From contig CANQGC010000044.1 in NCBI GenBank assembly GCA_947600345.1, positions 1-14,967 of the forward strand: a DNA stretch of 14,967 nt, read 5' to 3'. Below are positions 1 through 5,794 of this stretch, piece by piece. Origin of the DNA: an uncultured Clostridia bacterium (lineage in GTDB: Bacteria; Bacillota; Clostridia; Christensenellales; Aristaeellaceae). The stretch's first letter is position 1, and each line of letters starts with the position of its first letter. Position numbers and translations under genes: made by a program. Under the pieces are notes generated by a model. That model was not told the origin of the DNA. It did not search any database and was given only the letters and a program-made list of their open reading frames with translations.

Positions 1-520
1 CCATCAGCACGGCCTCGCGCAGGTACTGGTAGCCCTTGATGTGCGCGGGGATGCCCAGCGTCAGGAAGAGGTTCGTGATGCGCTCGTCGGGCGTCTCCTC
101 GCCGCCGGCGGCCTCCGGGCCGCCCTCGGTGGCCACGGCCGCGCTCTCCCCCGCCACCTCCACGATGCGGCTGTAGAGCAGGTGCATGTCGAAGGGCTTG
201 ACCATGTAGTAGCTGGCGCCGAGCTGGATGGCGCGCATGATGAAGTCGTCCCGGGCCAGGCCCGTGAGCACGATCACCTTCGGGCGCAGCTCCGCGTCCA
301 GCTCCCGCAGCTCCTCCAGCGCCATGAAGCCGTCGCGCCGGGGCATGATGATGTCCATCACCAGTATGTCGGGCCGGTACTCGCGCACGGTCTCGGCAAT
401 CTCCGTTCCGTCGGAGACCGTGGCGACCACGTCAATATCGGCCTTCCGGGAGAAAAAGTCCGTCAGAAGCCGCAGTATGCTCTGATTGTCGTCGGCCAGC
501 ATTACCCGTATCCGCTCCAA
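1..520 (-). CDS. spo0A: Spo0A, sporulation master response regulator (N-terminal 173 residues; 3' end outside window)
   Basis: Spo0A is a phosphorelay-controlled transcription factor that commits cells to sporulation. The visible part starts MERIRVMLADDNQS and contains a full receiver domain (about residues 3-122): acidic pocket D10/D11, phospho-acceptor D56 in DILVMDIIMP, T86 and K108 in VKPFD. This spacing equals that of Bacillus Spo0A as I remember it. After a Gly/Ala/Glu-rich linker (about 123-145) comes the start of the DNA-binding domain, with GIPAHIKGYQYLREA, a near-diagnostic Spo0A stretch. About 90-95 residues are missing at the window edge. The start is TTG at 520-518: an in-frame TGA lies two codons upstream, and M-ERIRV matches the family N-terminus (MEKIKV). 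An internal ATG at 502 would remove the first beta-strand and has no ribosome binding site. AAAGGG lies ten bases upstream of the TTG. No clear sigma-A or sigma-H promoter was found. Confidence 0.95.
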   Translation of the reverse strand, partial: MERIRVMLADDNQSILRLLTDFFSRKADIDVVATVSDGTEIAETVREYRPDILVMDIIMPRRDGFMALEELRELDAELRPKVIVLTGLARDDFIMRAIQLGASYYMVKPFDMHLLYSRIVEVAGESAAVATEGGPEAAGGEETPDERITNLFLTLGIPAHIKGYQYLREAVLM

Positions 521-633
521 GTCCCTTCATCCCTTTCAACGGTTGGTACGTCTTGTATATATGCCGGGTTGGCGCGGATTATCACTGATTGCGGGGAAAA
601 AAATCGAAGGGGTGGGGGGAGGAGAGAGTTAGT

Positions 634-655
634 GGGGTGGGCGGGGATGGGCGGG
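634..655 (+). other. Potential G-quadruplex motif
   Basis: Five runs of three or four G are separated by loops of only one or two bases (634-637, 639-641, 643-646, 649-651, 653-655). Two more G runs lie just upstream (609-612 and 614-619). This fits the usual G3+N1-7 rule. It sits on the plus strand, which is the template strand for spo0A and lies upstream of its leader. Folding in the cell is unproven. Confidence 0.5.
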
Positions 656-669
656 AGGTTTCGTTGCTC

Positions 670-707
670 TTTGGGTTAGGAAAGCCTCTTGGCTTTCCTA
701 ACCCAAA
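670..707. repeat. 17-bp perfect hairpin with 4-base loop
   Basis: Arms 670-686 and 691-707 are perfectly complementary (TTTGGGTTAGGAAAGCC and its reverse complement), with loop TCTT at 687-690. Neither side is followed by a clear T run, so it is not an obvious intrinsic terminator. It may be part of a dispersed palindromic repeat. Its sequence is A+T-richer than the surrounding DNA. Confidence 0.8.
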
Positions 708-718
708 CTCGCCTCGAC

Positions 719-790
719 GCGGCCCGCGGTATGGAAGCGATGGGGCGGTGGTGCGGATTGCCGGGGCTTTTGATGGATACCGCGGGCCGC
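719..790. repeat. 14-bp inverted repeat with 44-base spacer
   Basis: GCGGCCCGCGGTAT at 719-732 is the exact reverse complement of 777-790. The spacer at 733-776 shows no coding signal. The layout resembles the ends of a very small repeat element or a large cruciform-forming dyad. No target-site duplication is evident. Confidence 0.7.
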
Positions 791-798
791 TTGGGTGT

Positions 799-834
799 CG
801 GGCTCCGCCCGGGCCCGCTTCGGGCTCCGCCCGG
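799..834. repeat. Direct repeat of a 14-base GC-rich palindromic unit
   Basis: CGGGCTCCGCCCGG occurs at 799-812 and again at 821-834. Each copy can form a short hairpin of its own (CGGGC/GCCCG arms with a TCC loop). Confidence 0.65.
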
Positions 835-839
835 ACCTG

Positions 840-893
840 CTTAAGGGACTCTGTCCCTTAAGAATCTCTGCTTAAGGACCTGAGGTCCTTAAG
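840..893. repeat. Two tandem palindromes sharing CTTAAGG ends
   Basis: The first unit is a perfect 10-bp stem (CTTAAGGGAC at 840-849 with GTCCCTTAAG at 853-862) and loop TCT. The second is a perfect 10-bp stem (CTTAAGGACC at 871-880 with GGTCCTTAAG at 884-893) and loop TGA. Each is followed by AATCTCT, giving a repeat period of 31 bases. The stems differ at several positions but both stay fully paired, which suggests the structure matters or that the copies arose from different members of one palindromic repeat family. Confidence 0.8.
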
Positions 894-916
894 AATCTCT
901 CTTCTGCTGCCGCGTT

Positions 917-972
917 AGAAACGACGGACTCCCGGGCCCGACAGGGGCCCGGGAGTCCTGCGCTTCGTTTCT
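917..972. terminator. Long hairpin downstream of pgi, probable terminator
   Basis: The core is a 14-bp perfect stem (926-939 with 945-958) and a 5-base loop. It is extended by an outer 8-bp arm AGAAACGA at 917-924 pairing with 965-972 across unpaired bases. It begins 27 bases after the pgi stop codon. In the pgi direction the core stem is followed by GTCGTTTCT, a weak T run, so rho-independent termination is likely but not certain. Confidence 0.65.
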
Positions 973-998
973 ATTGCTTTCTTCGCGCTCGGCGCGGC

Positions 999-2405
999 TT
1001 ACAGCACGTACTCGGCCTTCGGGGCGGGGCGGTTCTTCATCTCCTCGCGCTTCGCCGTATGCACCTCGGAGTCATAGCCCATCACCGCATACGCTGCGAT
1101 CTTGCTCTCCTCCACGCCCGGCTGATTGAACGTATTGATGTTCAGCAGCGCGCCGGTGTAGGCCGTCACCAGCTCGAAGAAGTACAGCAGCTGTCCGATC
1201 GTGTCCGCGTTGACCTCCGGCAGCGTGATCGTCTGGCACATCCGCTGCGCCTTGAACAGCGCGTACTCGGTGCCCTGGCGCTCCGCCTCAATCAGCTGGT
1301 TATGGCTCTTGCCGCCCAGGAACGCGATCGTCGGGATGTCGTCGCAGCCGTGGGGGATCGGCGTGGTGGCGCGGAACTTCTCCACCTTCAGGAACGTGAT
1401 GACCTTATCGAACGGGCCCTCGGTGTAGAGCTGCAGCTGGGAGTGCTGGTCGGTGACGCCCAGCGTCTTGATCGGCGTCTGGCCCGCGTGGCAGGGCTTG
1501 CCGTCCAGCGTGACGTTCTTGCCCAGCGACTCCGCCCAGAGCTGGGCGTACCAGTCGGCCATCAGCTTGAGGCTATCGGCGTAGGGCATCATGACGCTCA
1601 TGTTCGCGCCCTTCTGCATCGCCAGGAACATCAGGCCCGCGTCCAGCAGCGCCGGGTTGGCGAAGATGTCGTCGGTCTTGCAGCGCTCGTCCATGGCCTT
1701 GGCGCCGGCGACCATCGCGCGGATGTCGATGCCGGTCACCGCCGCGGCGACCAGACCCACCGGGCAGAGCTCGGAGAAGCGGCCGCCCACGCCGTCCGGG
1801 ATGTAGAAGGTCTCGAAGCCCTCGCGCTGGGCGATCTTGATGAGGAAGCCCTTCTTCTCGGAGGTGGTGATCAGGATGTGCTTCTTCCAGTCGTCGCCGA
1901 GCGCGGCCTTGAGCTTCTCGGTGACGATCAGGTACTGGCTCATGGTCTCGGCCGTGCCGCCGGACTTGGTGATGACGTTGAAGCAGGTGGTCCTGAGGTC
2001 GACCACGTCCAGCAGCGCCGCCATGCGCTCGGGGTCGATGTTGTCCTCGATGTAGAGCCTCGGGCCGCCGCGCTTTTCGGCGGGGAGCTCGTTATAGTGC
2101 AGGTGGTTGAGCGCCTGCTGCACTGCCGCCGGACCGAGGGCGCTGCCGCCGATGCCGAGCACCACGAAGGCGTCGAATTCCTTGCGGATGCGCGCGGCGG
2201 TGGTCTCGATCTTGGTCAGCACCGCGTCCTGGTTATAGGGCAGGTCCATCCAGCCCTGCATGTCCACGCCGCGCCCGGCCTCCACCGCCGCGTGGGCCTT
2301 CTTCAGCTCGGGAACCAGCGCGTCCAGCTCGGCGCGGGCGATGCCCTTGGGGCCGACGTACTCCGCCATCATCGCGTTTACATCCAGTTTGATTTGATTG
2401 CTCAT
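999..2405 (-). CDS. pgi: Glucose-6-phosphate isomerase
   Basis: Cytoplasmic enzyme of glycolysis and gluconeogenesis that interconverts glucose 6-phosphate and fructose 6-phosphate. The 468-residue protein has both SIS sugar-phosphate domains. The family landmarks are VVLGIGGSALGP (81-92), the phosphate loop VITKSGGTAET (144-154), signature 1 DGVGGRFSELCPVGL (204-218) and signature 2 GALLNINTFNQPGVEESK (418-435). Probable catalytic residues are E292 in WAESLGK, H321 in TDQHSQ and K435. The length is slightly above the roughly 450 residues usual for Firmicutes enzymes, owing to a Lys/Glu-rich tail. The ATG start is supported by GGAGGA at 2420-2415, nine bases upstream, and a near-consensus promoter at 2441-2469. 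The gene is transcribed alone, divergently from the DUF3810 gene, and is followed by a long hairpin before spo0A. Confidence 0.97.
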   Translation of the reverse strand: MSNQIKLDVNAMMAEYVGPKGIARAELDALVPELKKAHAAVEAGRGVDMQGWMDLPYNQDAVLTKIETTAARIRKEFDAFVVLGIGGSALGPAAVQQALNHLHYNELPAEKRGGPRLYIEDNIDPERMAALLDVVDLRTTCFNVITKSGGTAETMSQYLIVTEKLKAALGDDWKKHILITTSEKKGFLIKIAQREGFETFYIPDGVGGRFSELCPVGLVAAAVTGIDIRAMVAGAKAMDERCKTDDIFANPALLDAGLMFLAMQKGANMSVMMPYADSLKLMADWYAQLWAESLGKNVTLDGKPCHAGQTPIKTLGVTDQHSQLQLYTEGPFDKVITFLKVEKFRATTPIPHGCDDIPTIAFLGGKSHNQLIEAERQGTEYALFKAQRMCQTITLPEVNADTIGQLLYFFELVTAYTGALLNINTFNQPGVEESKIAAYAVMGYDSEVHTAKREEMKNRPAPKAEYVL

Positions 2406-2440
2406 CGTACAAATTCCTCCATGTTATTTTTCTGTTTACC

Positions 2441-2469
2441 ATTATAGGCGATTCCAGGGATTTTTGCAA
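2441..2469 (-). promoter_or_regulatory. Sigma-A-type promoter of pgi
   Basis: On the minus strand: -35 TTGCAA (2469-2464), a 17-base spacer and a perfect -10 TATAAT (2446-2441). The -10 lies 35 bases upstream of the pgi start codon. Confidence 0.85.
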
Positions 2470-2492
2470 GATGCGAATTCCACAAATTGCAT

Positions 2493-2522
2493 TTGATTTT
2501 GGTGGGCTGCAGATGCGATAAT
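2493..2522 (+). promoter_or_regulatory. Probable sigma-A-type promoter of the DUF3810 gene
   Basis: TTGATT (2493-2498), an 18-base spacer and GATAAT (2517-2522). It is 52 bases upstream of the start codon and lies back to back with the pgi promoter. Confidence 0.65.
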
Positions 2523-2574
2523 ATGGCTGTAACGCGCAGCTTTCATTCTGCGCTCAGCGAAGGGAGGGGCCGCC

Positions 2575-3498
2575 ATGCGTTTGCGGCGCACACTTGCGGC
2601 GATGGCCGCGCTGCTCGCGGCGGCGCTGGCGGCCGCCGCGCGGCTGTGGCCCTGGTTTGCCGCGGCGTGGTCGGAGGCGTTGGCGAAGCCGATGCTGCGC
2701 GGGCTTTCGCGCCTCACGTCCCCGCTGCCCTTCGCGCTGCTGGAGTGGGGGCTGATCGCGCTGGCGCTGGCGCTGTTCGGGGCGGCCTGCTTTTGCTGGG
2801 GAAGGTCCGGCGTGCGCGAGGCGCTGCGGCTGCTGGGGCGGCGCATGGGAAGCTTCGCGCTGGCGGTGGTCGTGCTGTTCTGCGCGCTCTGGCTGCCCCT
2901 CTACCCCGCCCCCGGCTCGATCGCCTGCGCCGCGACGGGCGCGCAGCTCGAGGCATCCTGCAATCGCCTGATCGACGAACTCAACGCCGCCGCGCCGGAC
3001 TTCTCCCGCGTCCCCGCCGACCTCCCCGCGAAGCGGATCGCCTTCCCGGGCTGGATGCGGCTCTTCGGCATCACCGGCTTCTTCTCCTTCCCCACGGGCG
3101 AGGCGTTAGTCTCGCCGGAGCTGCCGGACTGCGCGCTGCCCTTCGTGGCGGTGCACGAACGCATGCACGCCGAGGGCGTCGCGGGCGAGGGCGCGGCCAA
3201 CATCGCCGCCTGGAGGGATTGCATGGCGCGGGGCGGGCTCTACGCGGATTCCGCGCGCGTCTGGGCGCTCAAGTACACGATGGACGCCCTCTACGATGCC
3301 GATCCCTCCGCCTACTCCGCCTGTCGCGACCGGATGAGCGAGGCAACCGCCGCCCACTACCGCGCCATCGGCGGCGGCACGCGCTGCCGGGCCGTCAGCT
3401 CCGGCGCGCAGGCGGCGTTCGCGGCGCTGGGCGTGGGCGAGGCGGCCGGGAATTACGAAATCCTGGCGCTGTACCTTGCGTCGCGGATTCCGATTTGA
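2575..3498 (+). CDS. DUF3810 family membrane protein with HExxH zinc-peptidase-like motif
   Basis: The 307-residue protein has three hydrophobic segments (about residues 7-25, 52-75 and 92-112) followed by a soluble domain that probably lies outside the membrane. The domain has the DUF3810 pattern: FSFPTGEALVSPELPD, then FVAVHERMHAEGV with H194, E195 and H198 forming HExxH, then E205 and AANIAAW. As I recall the family, this last part usually reads E-D-E-A-N; here it is E-G-A-A-N, so the second acidic residue is Ala207. The family is assumed to be a metallopeptidase, but substrate and role are unknown. The ATG is preceded by AGGGAGGGG. Its stop codon lies between the -35 and -10 boxes of the next gene's promoter, so the downstream genes need not depend on it. 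Confidence 0.85.
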   Translation: MRLRRTLAAMAALLAAALAAAARLWPWFAAAWSEALAKPMLRGLSRLTSPLPFALLEWGLIALALALFGAACFCWGRSGVREALRLLGRRMGSFALAVVVLFCALWLPLYPAPGSIACAATGAQLEASCNRLIDELNAAAPDFSRVPADLPAKRIAFPGWMRLFGITGFFSFPTGEALVSPELPDCALPFVAVHERMHAEGVAGEGAANIAAWRDCMARGGLYADSARVWALKYTMDALYDADPSAYSACRDRMSEATAAHYRAIGGGTRCRAVSSGAQAAFAALGVGEAAGNYEILALYLASRIPI

Positions 3499-3504
3499 TA
3501 TAAT
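3476..3504 (+). promoter_or_regulatory. Sigma-A-type promoter of the RluA-family gene
   Basis: TTGCGT (3476-3481), a 17-base spacer and a perfect TATAAT (3499-3504). The -35 box is inside the last codons of the DUF3810 gene, and the -10 starts directly after its TGA (3496-3498). The start codon follows 31 bases after the -10. Confidence 0.8.
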
Positions 3505-3535
3505 CGAGGCAGAACGTTTGCGAGGGGTTTTGCCC

Positions 3536-4504
3536 GTGAAGGAGTTCGTGATCGCGAAGGCCGACGACGGCCGCAGGCTGGAGAAGTGGCTGATTCGGGA
3601 GATGCCCGCCGTGGCGATGGGCCAGCGGCGCAAGTTCTTCCGGCTGAAGCGCTACAAGCTGAACGGTCATCCGGCGAAGGAGGACGCGCGCCTGTCCGCC
3701 GGGGACGTGCTGCAAATCTACTTAAACGACGAGCTGTTCGACAAGCCCAGGCGGGAGGACCCCTTCCTTTCGAAGATCCGGCCCGCGCTGCGGATCGTCT
3801 ACGAGGACGAGCACGTTCTGATCGTGGACAAGAAGCCCGGCCTCGCCGCCCATCCCGACGCCAGCGAGAAGGTGAACACGCTGATCACCCACGTGCAGGC
3901 TTACCTCTACCAGAGGGGCGAGTACGACCCCGCCGAGGCGGGCTCCTTCGCCCCCGCGCTGTGCAACCGGCTGGACCGCTTCACCGGCGGGCTGGAGCTC
4001 GTCGCCAAGAGCCGGGACGCGTTGGAGGTATTGAACCGGGCCGTGCGGGAGCGGGAGGTGGGCAAGTTCTACCTCTGCGCCGCCTTCGGGCGCTTCAAGC
4101 GCCGGGAGGGCATGCTGGACAATTACATCGTCAAGCATCCGGGCGCAAGGAAGGTGGAGATCAGCCTCCGCCCCTGCCCGGACGGACAGCGGGCGCAGAC
4201 GAAGTACCGCGTGCTTGCGGAGCATGGGGAGCTCACGCTGCTGGAGTGCGAGCTGCTCACCGGCCGCACGCACCAGATTCGCGCCCAGCTGGCGCACGCA
4301 AACCACCCGCTGCTGGGCGACGGCCAGTACGGCGACGCGCGCCGCAGCGAGAAGTACGGCATGGGCTACCAGGCGCTGTGCGCCTATCGGTTGAAGTTCC
4401 GCTTCGCGGGCGACCCTGGCCCGCTGGCGGCGCTGGACGGGCGGGAGTTCACCGCCGGGATTCCCGGCTTCGTGCGCAGGTACTTTCCGGAGTTTGAGCC
4501 ATGA
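3536..4504 (+). CDS. RluA-family RNA pseudouridine synthase with S4 domain
   Basis: Converts specific uridines to pseudouridine, most likely in ribosomal RNA. The 322-residue protein has an N-terminal S4 RNA-binding domain (about 12-63; RRLEKWLIREMP, LSAGDVLQIYL) and a catalytic domain (about 83-320). The active-site motif reads NRLDRFTGGLELVAK (144-158), with D147 as the expected catalytic aspartate; GRTHQIRAQLAH (243-254) is the other conserved signature. In most RluA proteins the active-site motif is HRLDxxTSG, so this belongs to a variant subgroup. The GTG start at 3536 is chosen because GAGGGG (3522-3527) lies eight bases upstream; the longer frame from 3476 would begin within the promoter. 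Its last four bases overlap the phosphopantetheinyl transferase start. The target site (RluC-, RluD- or otherwise) cannot be told from sequence. Confidence 0.92.
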   Translation: MKEFVIAKADDGRRLEKWLIREMPAVAMGQRRKFFRLKRYKLNGHPAKEDARLSAGDVLQIYLNDELFDKPRREDPFLSKIRPALRIVYEDEHVLIVDKKPGLAAHPDASEKVNTLITHVQAYLYQRGEYDPAEAGSFAPALCNRLDRFTGGLELVAKSRDALEVLNRAVREREVGKFYLCAAFGRFKRREGMLDNYIVKHPGARKVEISLRPCPDGQRAQTKYRVLAEHGELTLLECELLTGRTHQIRAQLAHANHPLLGDGQYGDARRSEKYGMGYQALCAYRLKFRFAGDPGPLAALDGREFTAGIPGFVRRYFPEFEP

Positions 4505-5106
4505 GCCTGCTGCTGATTTCCGAAATACGGGACGGCCTGACCCCGCCGGAGTTCGGCGGGGAATTTGCCGCGCACATTGCACGCAAGACCAACCCGGCCG
4601 TGCGCGCCGCCAGCCTGACGGCGTGGAACCTGCTGGCGGAGGGGCTCGTCCGGCTGGGGCGGCTTCCGCAATCCTCGCAAAGTTTTCCCGGGAAATTTCC
4701 CGCCGTGCGCTTCGGCGAGCGCGGCAAGCCGGAGTTCATCGACTGCCCGCTCCACTTCTCGCTGGCCCACAGCGGCAAGCTGGCGGTTGCGCTCCTGTCC
4801 GAAGCGCCCTGTGGCGTGGACATCGAAGGGATTCGCCCGGAGGTCTCCGACCGCCTGCGCGCGCGCTGCCTCTCCCCGGAGGAGCTGCGGCTCGGCCCGG
4901 ACTTCTTCGAGTGCTGGACGAAGAAGGAGTGCGTCGGCAAGATGACCGGCGAGGGCATCGACGCCCATCCCGCGAAGATCGACACCCTCGACCCCCGCTG
5001 GGCGGATCGATTCTTCTCTGAATCGCTGACCGACTCCTCGGGGCAAAGCTATGCCCTCGCCGCGCTGTGCGAGGACATCGGCAAATTAGAAGCCGTCCGC
5101 CTGTAG
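4501..5106 (+). CDS. 4'-phosphopantetheinyl transferase (Sfp type)
   Basis: Transfers the phosphopantetheine arm from coenzyme A to a conserved serine of a carrier protein (fatty-acid ACP or nonribosomal peptide/polyketide carrier). The 201-residue protein has the superfamily motifs FSLAHSGKLAVALL (86-99), GVDIEGIRP (105-113) with the metal ligands D107 and E109, and FFECWTKKECVGKMTGEG (135-152) in W-x-x-K-E-x-x-x-K form (W139, K142, E143, K147). It is shorter than Bacillus Sfp (about 224 residues), closer to other compact members. The ATG at 4501 overlaps the RluA TGA in ATGA, and GGAG at 4489-4492 lies eight bases upstream, so translation is probably coupled. No carrier-protein or biosynthetic genes are nearby, so its partner may simply be the fatty-acid ACP. 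Confidence 0.9.
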   Translation: MSLLLISEIRDGLTPPEFGGEFAAHIARKTNPAVRAASLTAWNLLAEGLVRLGRLPQSSQSFPGKFPAVRFGERGKPEFIDCPLHFSLAHSGKLAVALLSEAPCGVDIEGIRPEVSDRLRARCLSPEELRLGPDFFECWTKKECVGKMTGEGIDAHPAKIDTLDPRWADRFFSESLTDSSGQSYALAALCEDIGKLEAVRL

Positions 5107-5107
5107 C

Positions 5108-5734
5108 TCAGTCGAACAGCGCCTCCCAGCGCTCCGAGCGGTGGGCGCGGAAGCACATTCGAATCTGCTCCTCCGTGTTCTTCTCCGCCGCCAGCTCCGG
5201 CAGTTCGTCCTCGGCGAACCAACCGGAGTCGGTGGTCTCGAGGTTCTCGCGAAACTCCCCGCCGACGAGTTCGCACTCCACGAACACCTTGCAGATGTTC
5301 CAGGCGTAGAGCGGGCGGTTGTGCTTCGCCCGGTCCTGCACCGCGACGATGCGCTTCGCGGCCACCTCCAGCCCGGCCTCCTCCCGCACCTCCTTGACGG
5401 CGCTCTCGGCCACGGACAGGTTCACGTCCACCCAGCCGCCGGGCAGCGACCACCGCCCGCTGTTCTCCCGCACGAGCAGGATTCGCTCCCCGTCGAAGAT
5501 CGCCGCGCGGGTATCGAGCTTGGGCGTCTGATAGCCCGTCTCATTGCAGAACAGTTCCCGCGCCTTCTCCATCGGCAGCTCCGCCCGGCGCGCCACCATC
5601 TCCGCCGCGATCTCGCGGATGCGCGCGTAGCGCTCCCGGTCGAAGGCGTCGCGGCCGTAGGTCAGGCCCGCCTGGGCCAAGGCCTGCAGCTCCACCGCCC
5701 AGTCCAGCCAGAGTTCCCGCTCCTCCATCGGCAT
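5108..5734 (-). CDS. NUDIX hydrolase with N-terminal Nudix_hydro_N domain
   Basis: Probably hydrolyses a nucleoside diphosphate linked to another group; the substrate is not predictable. With the chosen start the protein has 208 residues. The N-terminal helical region (LWLDWAVELQALAQAGLTY, then ERYARIREIAAEMV) matches the domain found in YjhB-like NUDIX proteins. The NUDIX box begins at PGGWVDVNLSVAE and ends KEVREEAGLEV; the REEAG metal-binding core is intact, while the first Glu of the G-x5-E pattern is replaced by Leu, as I recall for this subgroup. The start is 5734 because AAGGAG (5744-5739) sits four bases upstream; 5728 (ten bases away) is an equal alternative, and 5752 would put the ribosome binding site inside the gene. 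It is the third gene after ddl and murF and converges on the transferase gene with one base between the stop codons. Confidence 0.9.
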   Translation of the reverse strand: MPMEERELWLDWAVELQALAQAGLTYGRDAFDRERYARIREIAAEMVARRAELPMEKARELFCNETGYQTPKLDTRAAIFDGERILLVRENSGRWSLPGGWVDVNLSVAESAVKEVREEAGLEVAAKRIVAVQDRAKHNRPLYAWNICKVFVECELVGGEFRENLETTDSGWFAEDELPELAAEKNTEEQIRMCFRAHRSERWEALFD

Positions 5735-5738
5735 CCCG

Positions 5739-5744
5739 CTCCTT
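5739..5744 (-). promoter_or_regulatory. Ribosome binding site deciding the NUDIX start
   Basis: AAGGAG on the minus strand lies downstream of the upstream-most ATG (5752), so initiation there is unlikely. It serves ATG 5734 or ATG 5728. Confidence 0.65.
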
Positions 5745-5753
5745 TGCAGCATT

Positions 5754-5793
5754 GAAGAGCGCCTGGCGCTATGCGCGTCCAGACGCTCTCTTC
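5754..5793. other. Imperfect hairpin between murF and the NUDIX gene
   Basis: GAGCG-C-CTGG... at 5757-5766 pairs with 5779-5788 with one mismatch, extended by GAA/TTC across a two-base bulge. There is no T run on the minus-strand side. It may act as a processing site or weak attenuator between murF and the NUDIX gene, or have no role. Confidence 0.4.
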
Positions 5794-5794
5794 A

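Larger units (their letters stand above)
521..998. other. 478-base gene-free gap rich in inverted repeats, between spo0A and pgi
   Basis: I see no convincing gene here; the open frames that cross it lack family resemblance and good ribosome binding sites. In order it holds: the spo0A leader (521 to about 600), with a possible but weak -10 GATAAT on the minus strand at 583-578; a G-run cluster (609-658); a 17-bp perfect hairpin (670-707); a 14-bp inverted repeat with a 44-base spacer (719-790); a 14-base direct repeat (799-812 and 821-834); two tandem 23-base palindromes (840-893); and a long hairpin that probably ends the pgi transcript (917-972). Such density of perfect dyads is typical of dispersed intergenic repeat elements, but that origin is inferred. 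Confidence 0.75.

Noticed and set aside
589..861. A 90-residue frame in the pgi-spo0A gap
   Set aside because: It runs through several perfect inverted repeats, has no ribosome binding site, and its composition follows the repeats.
799..893. CRISPR-like array
   Set aside because: Only two copies of each unit with no regular unique spacers, and no cas genes; these are palindromic repeats.
1059..2447. A 462-residue open frame antisense to pgi
   Set aside because: Shadow of pgi; repetitive Arg/His/Leu composition and no recognisable domain.
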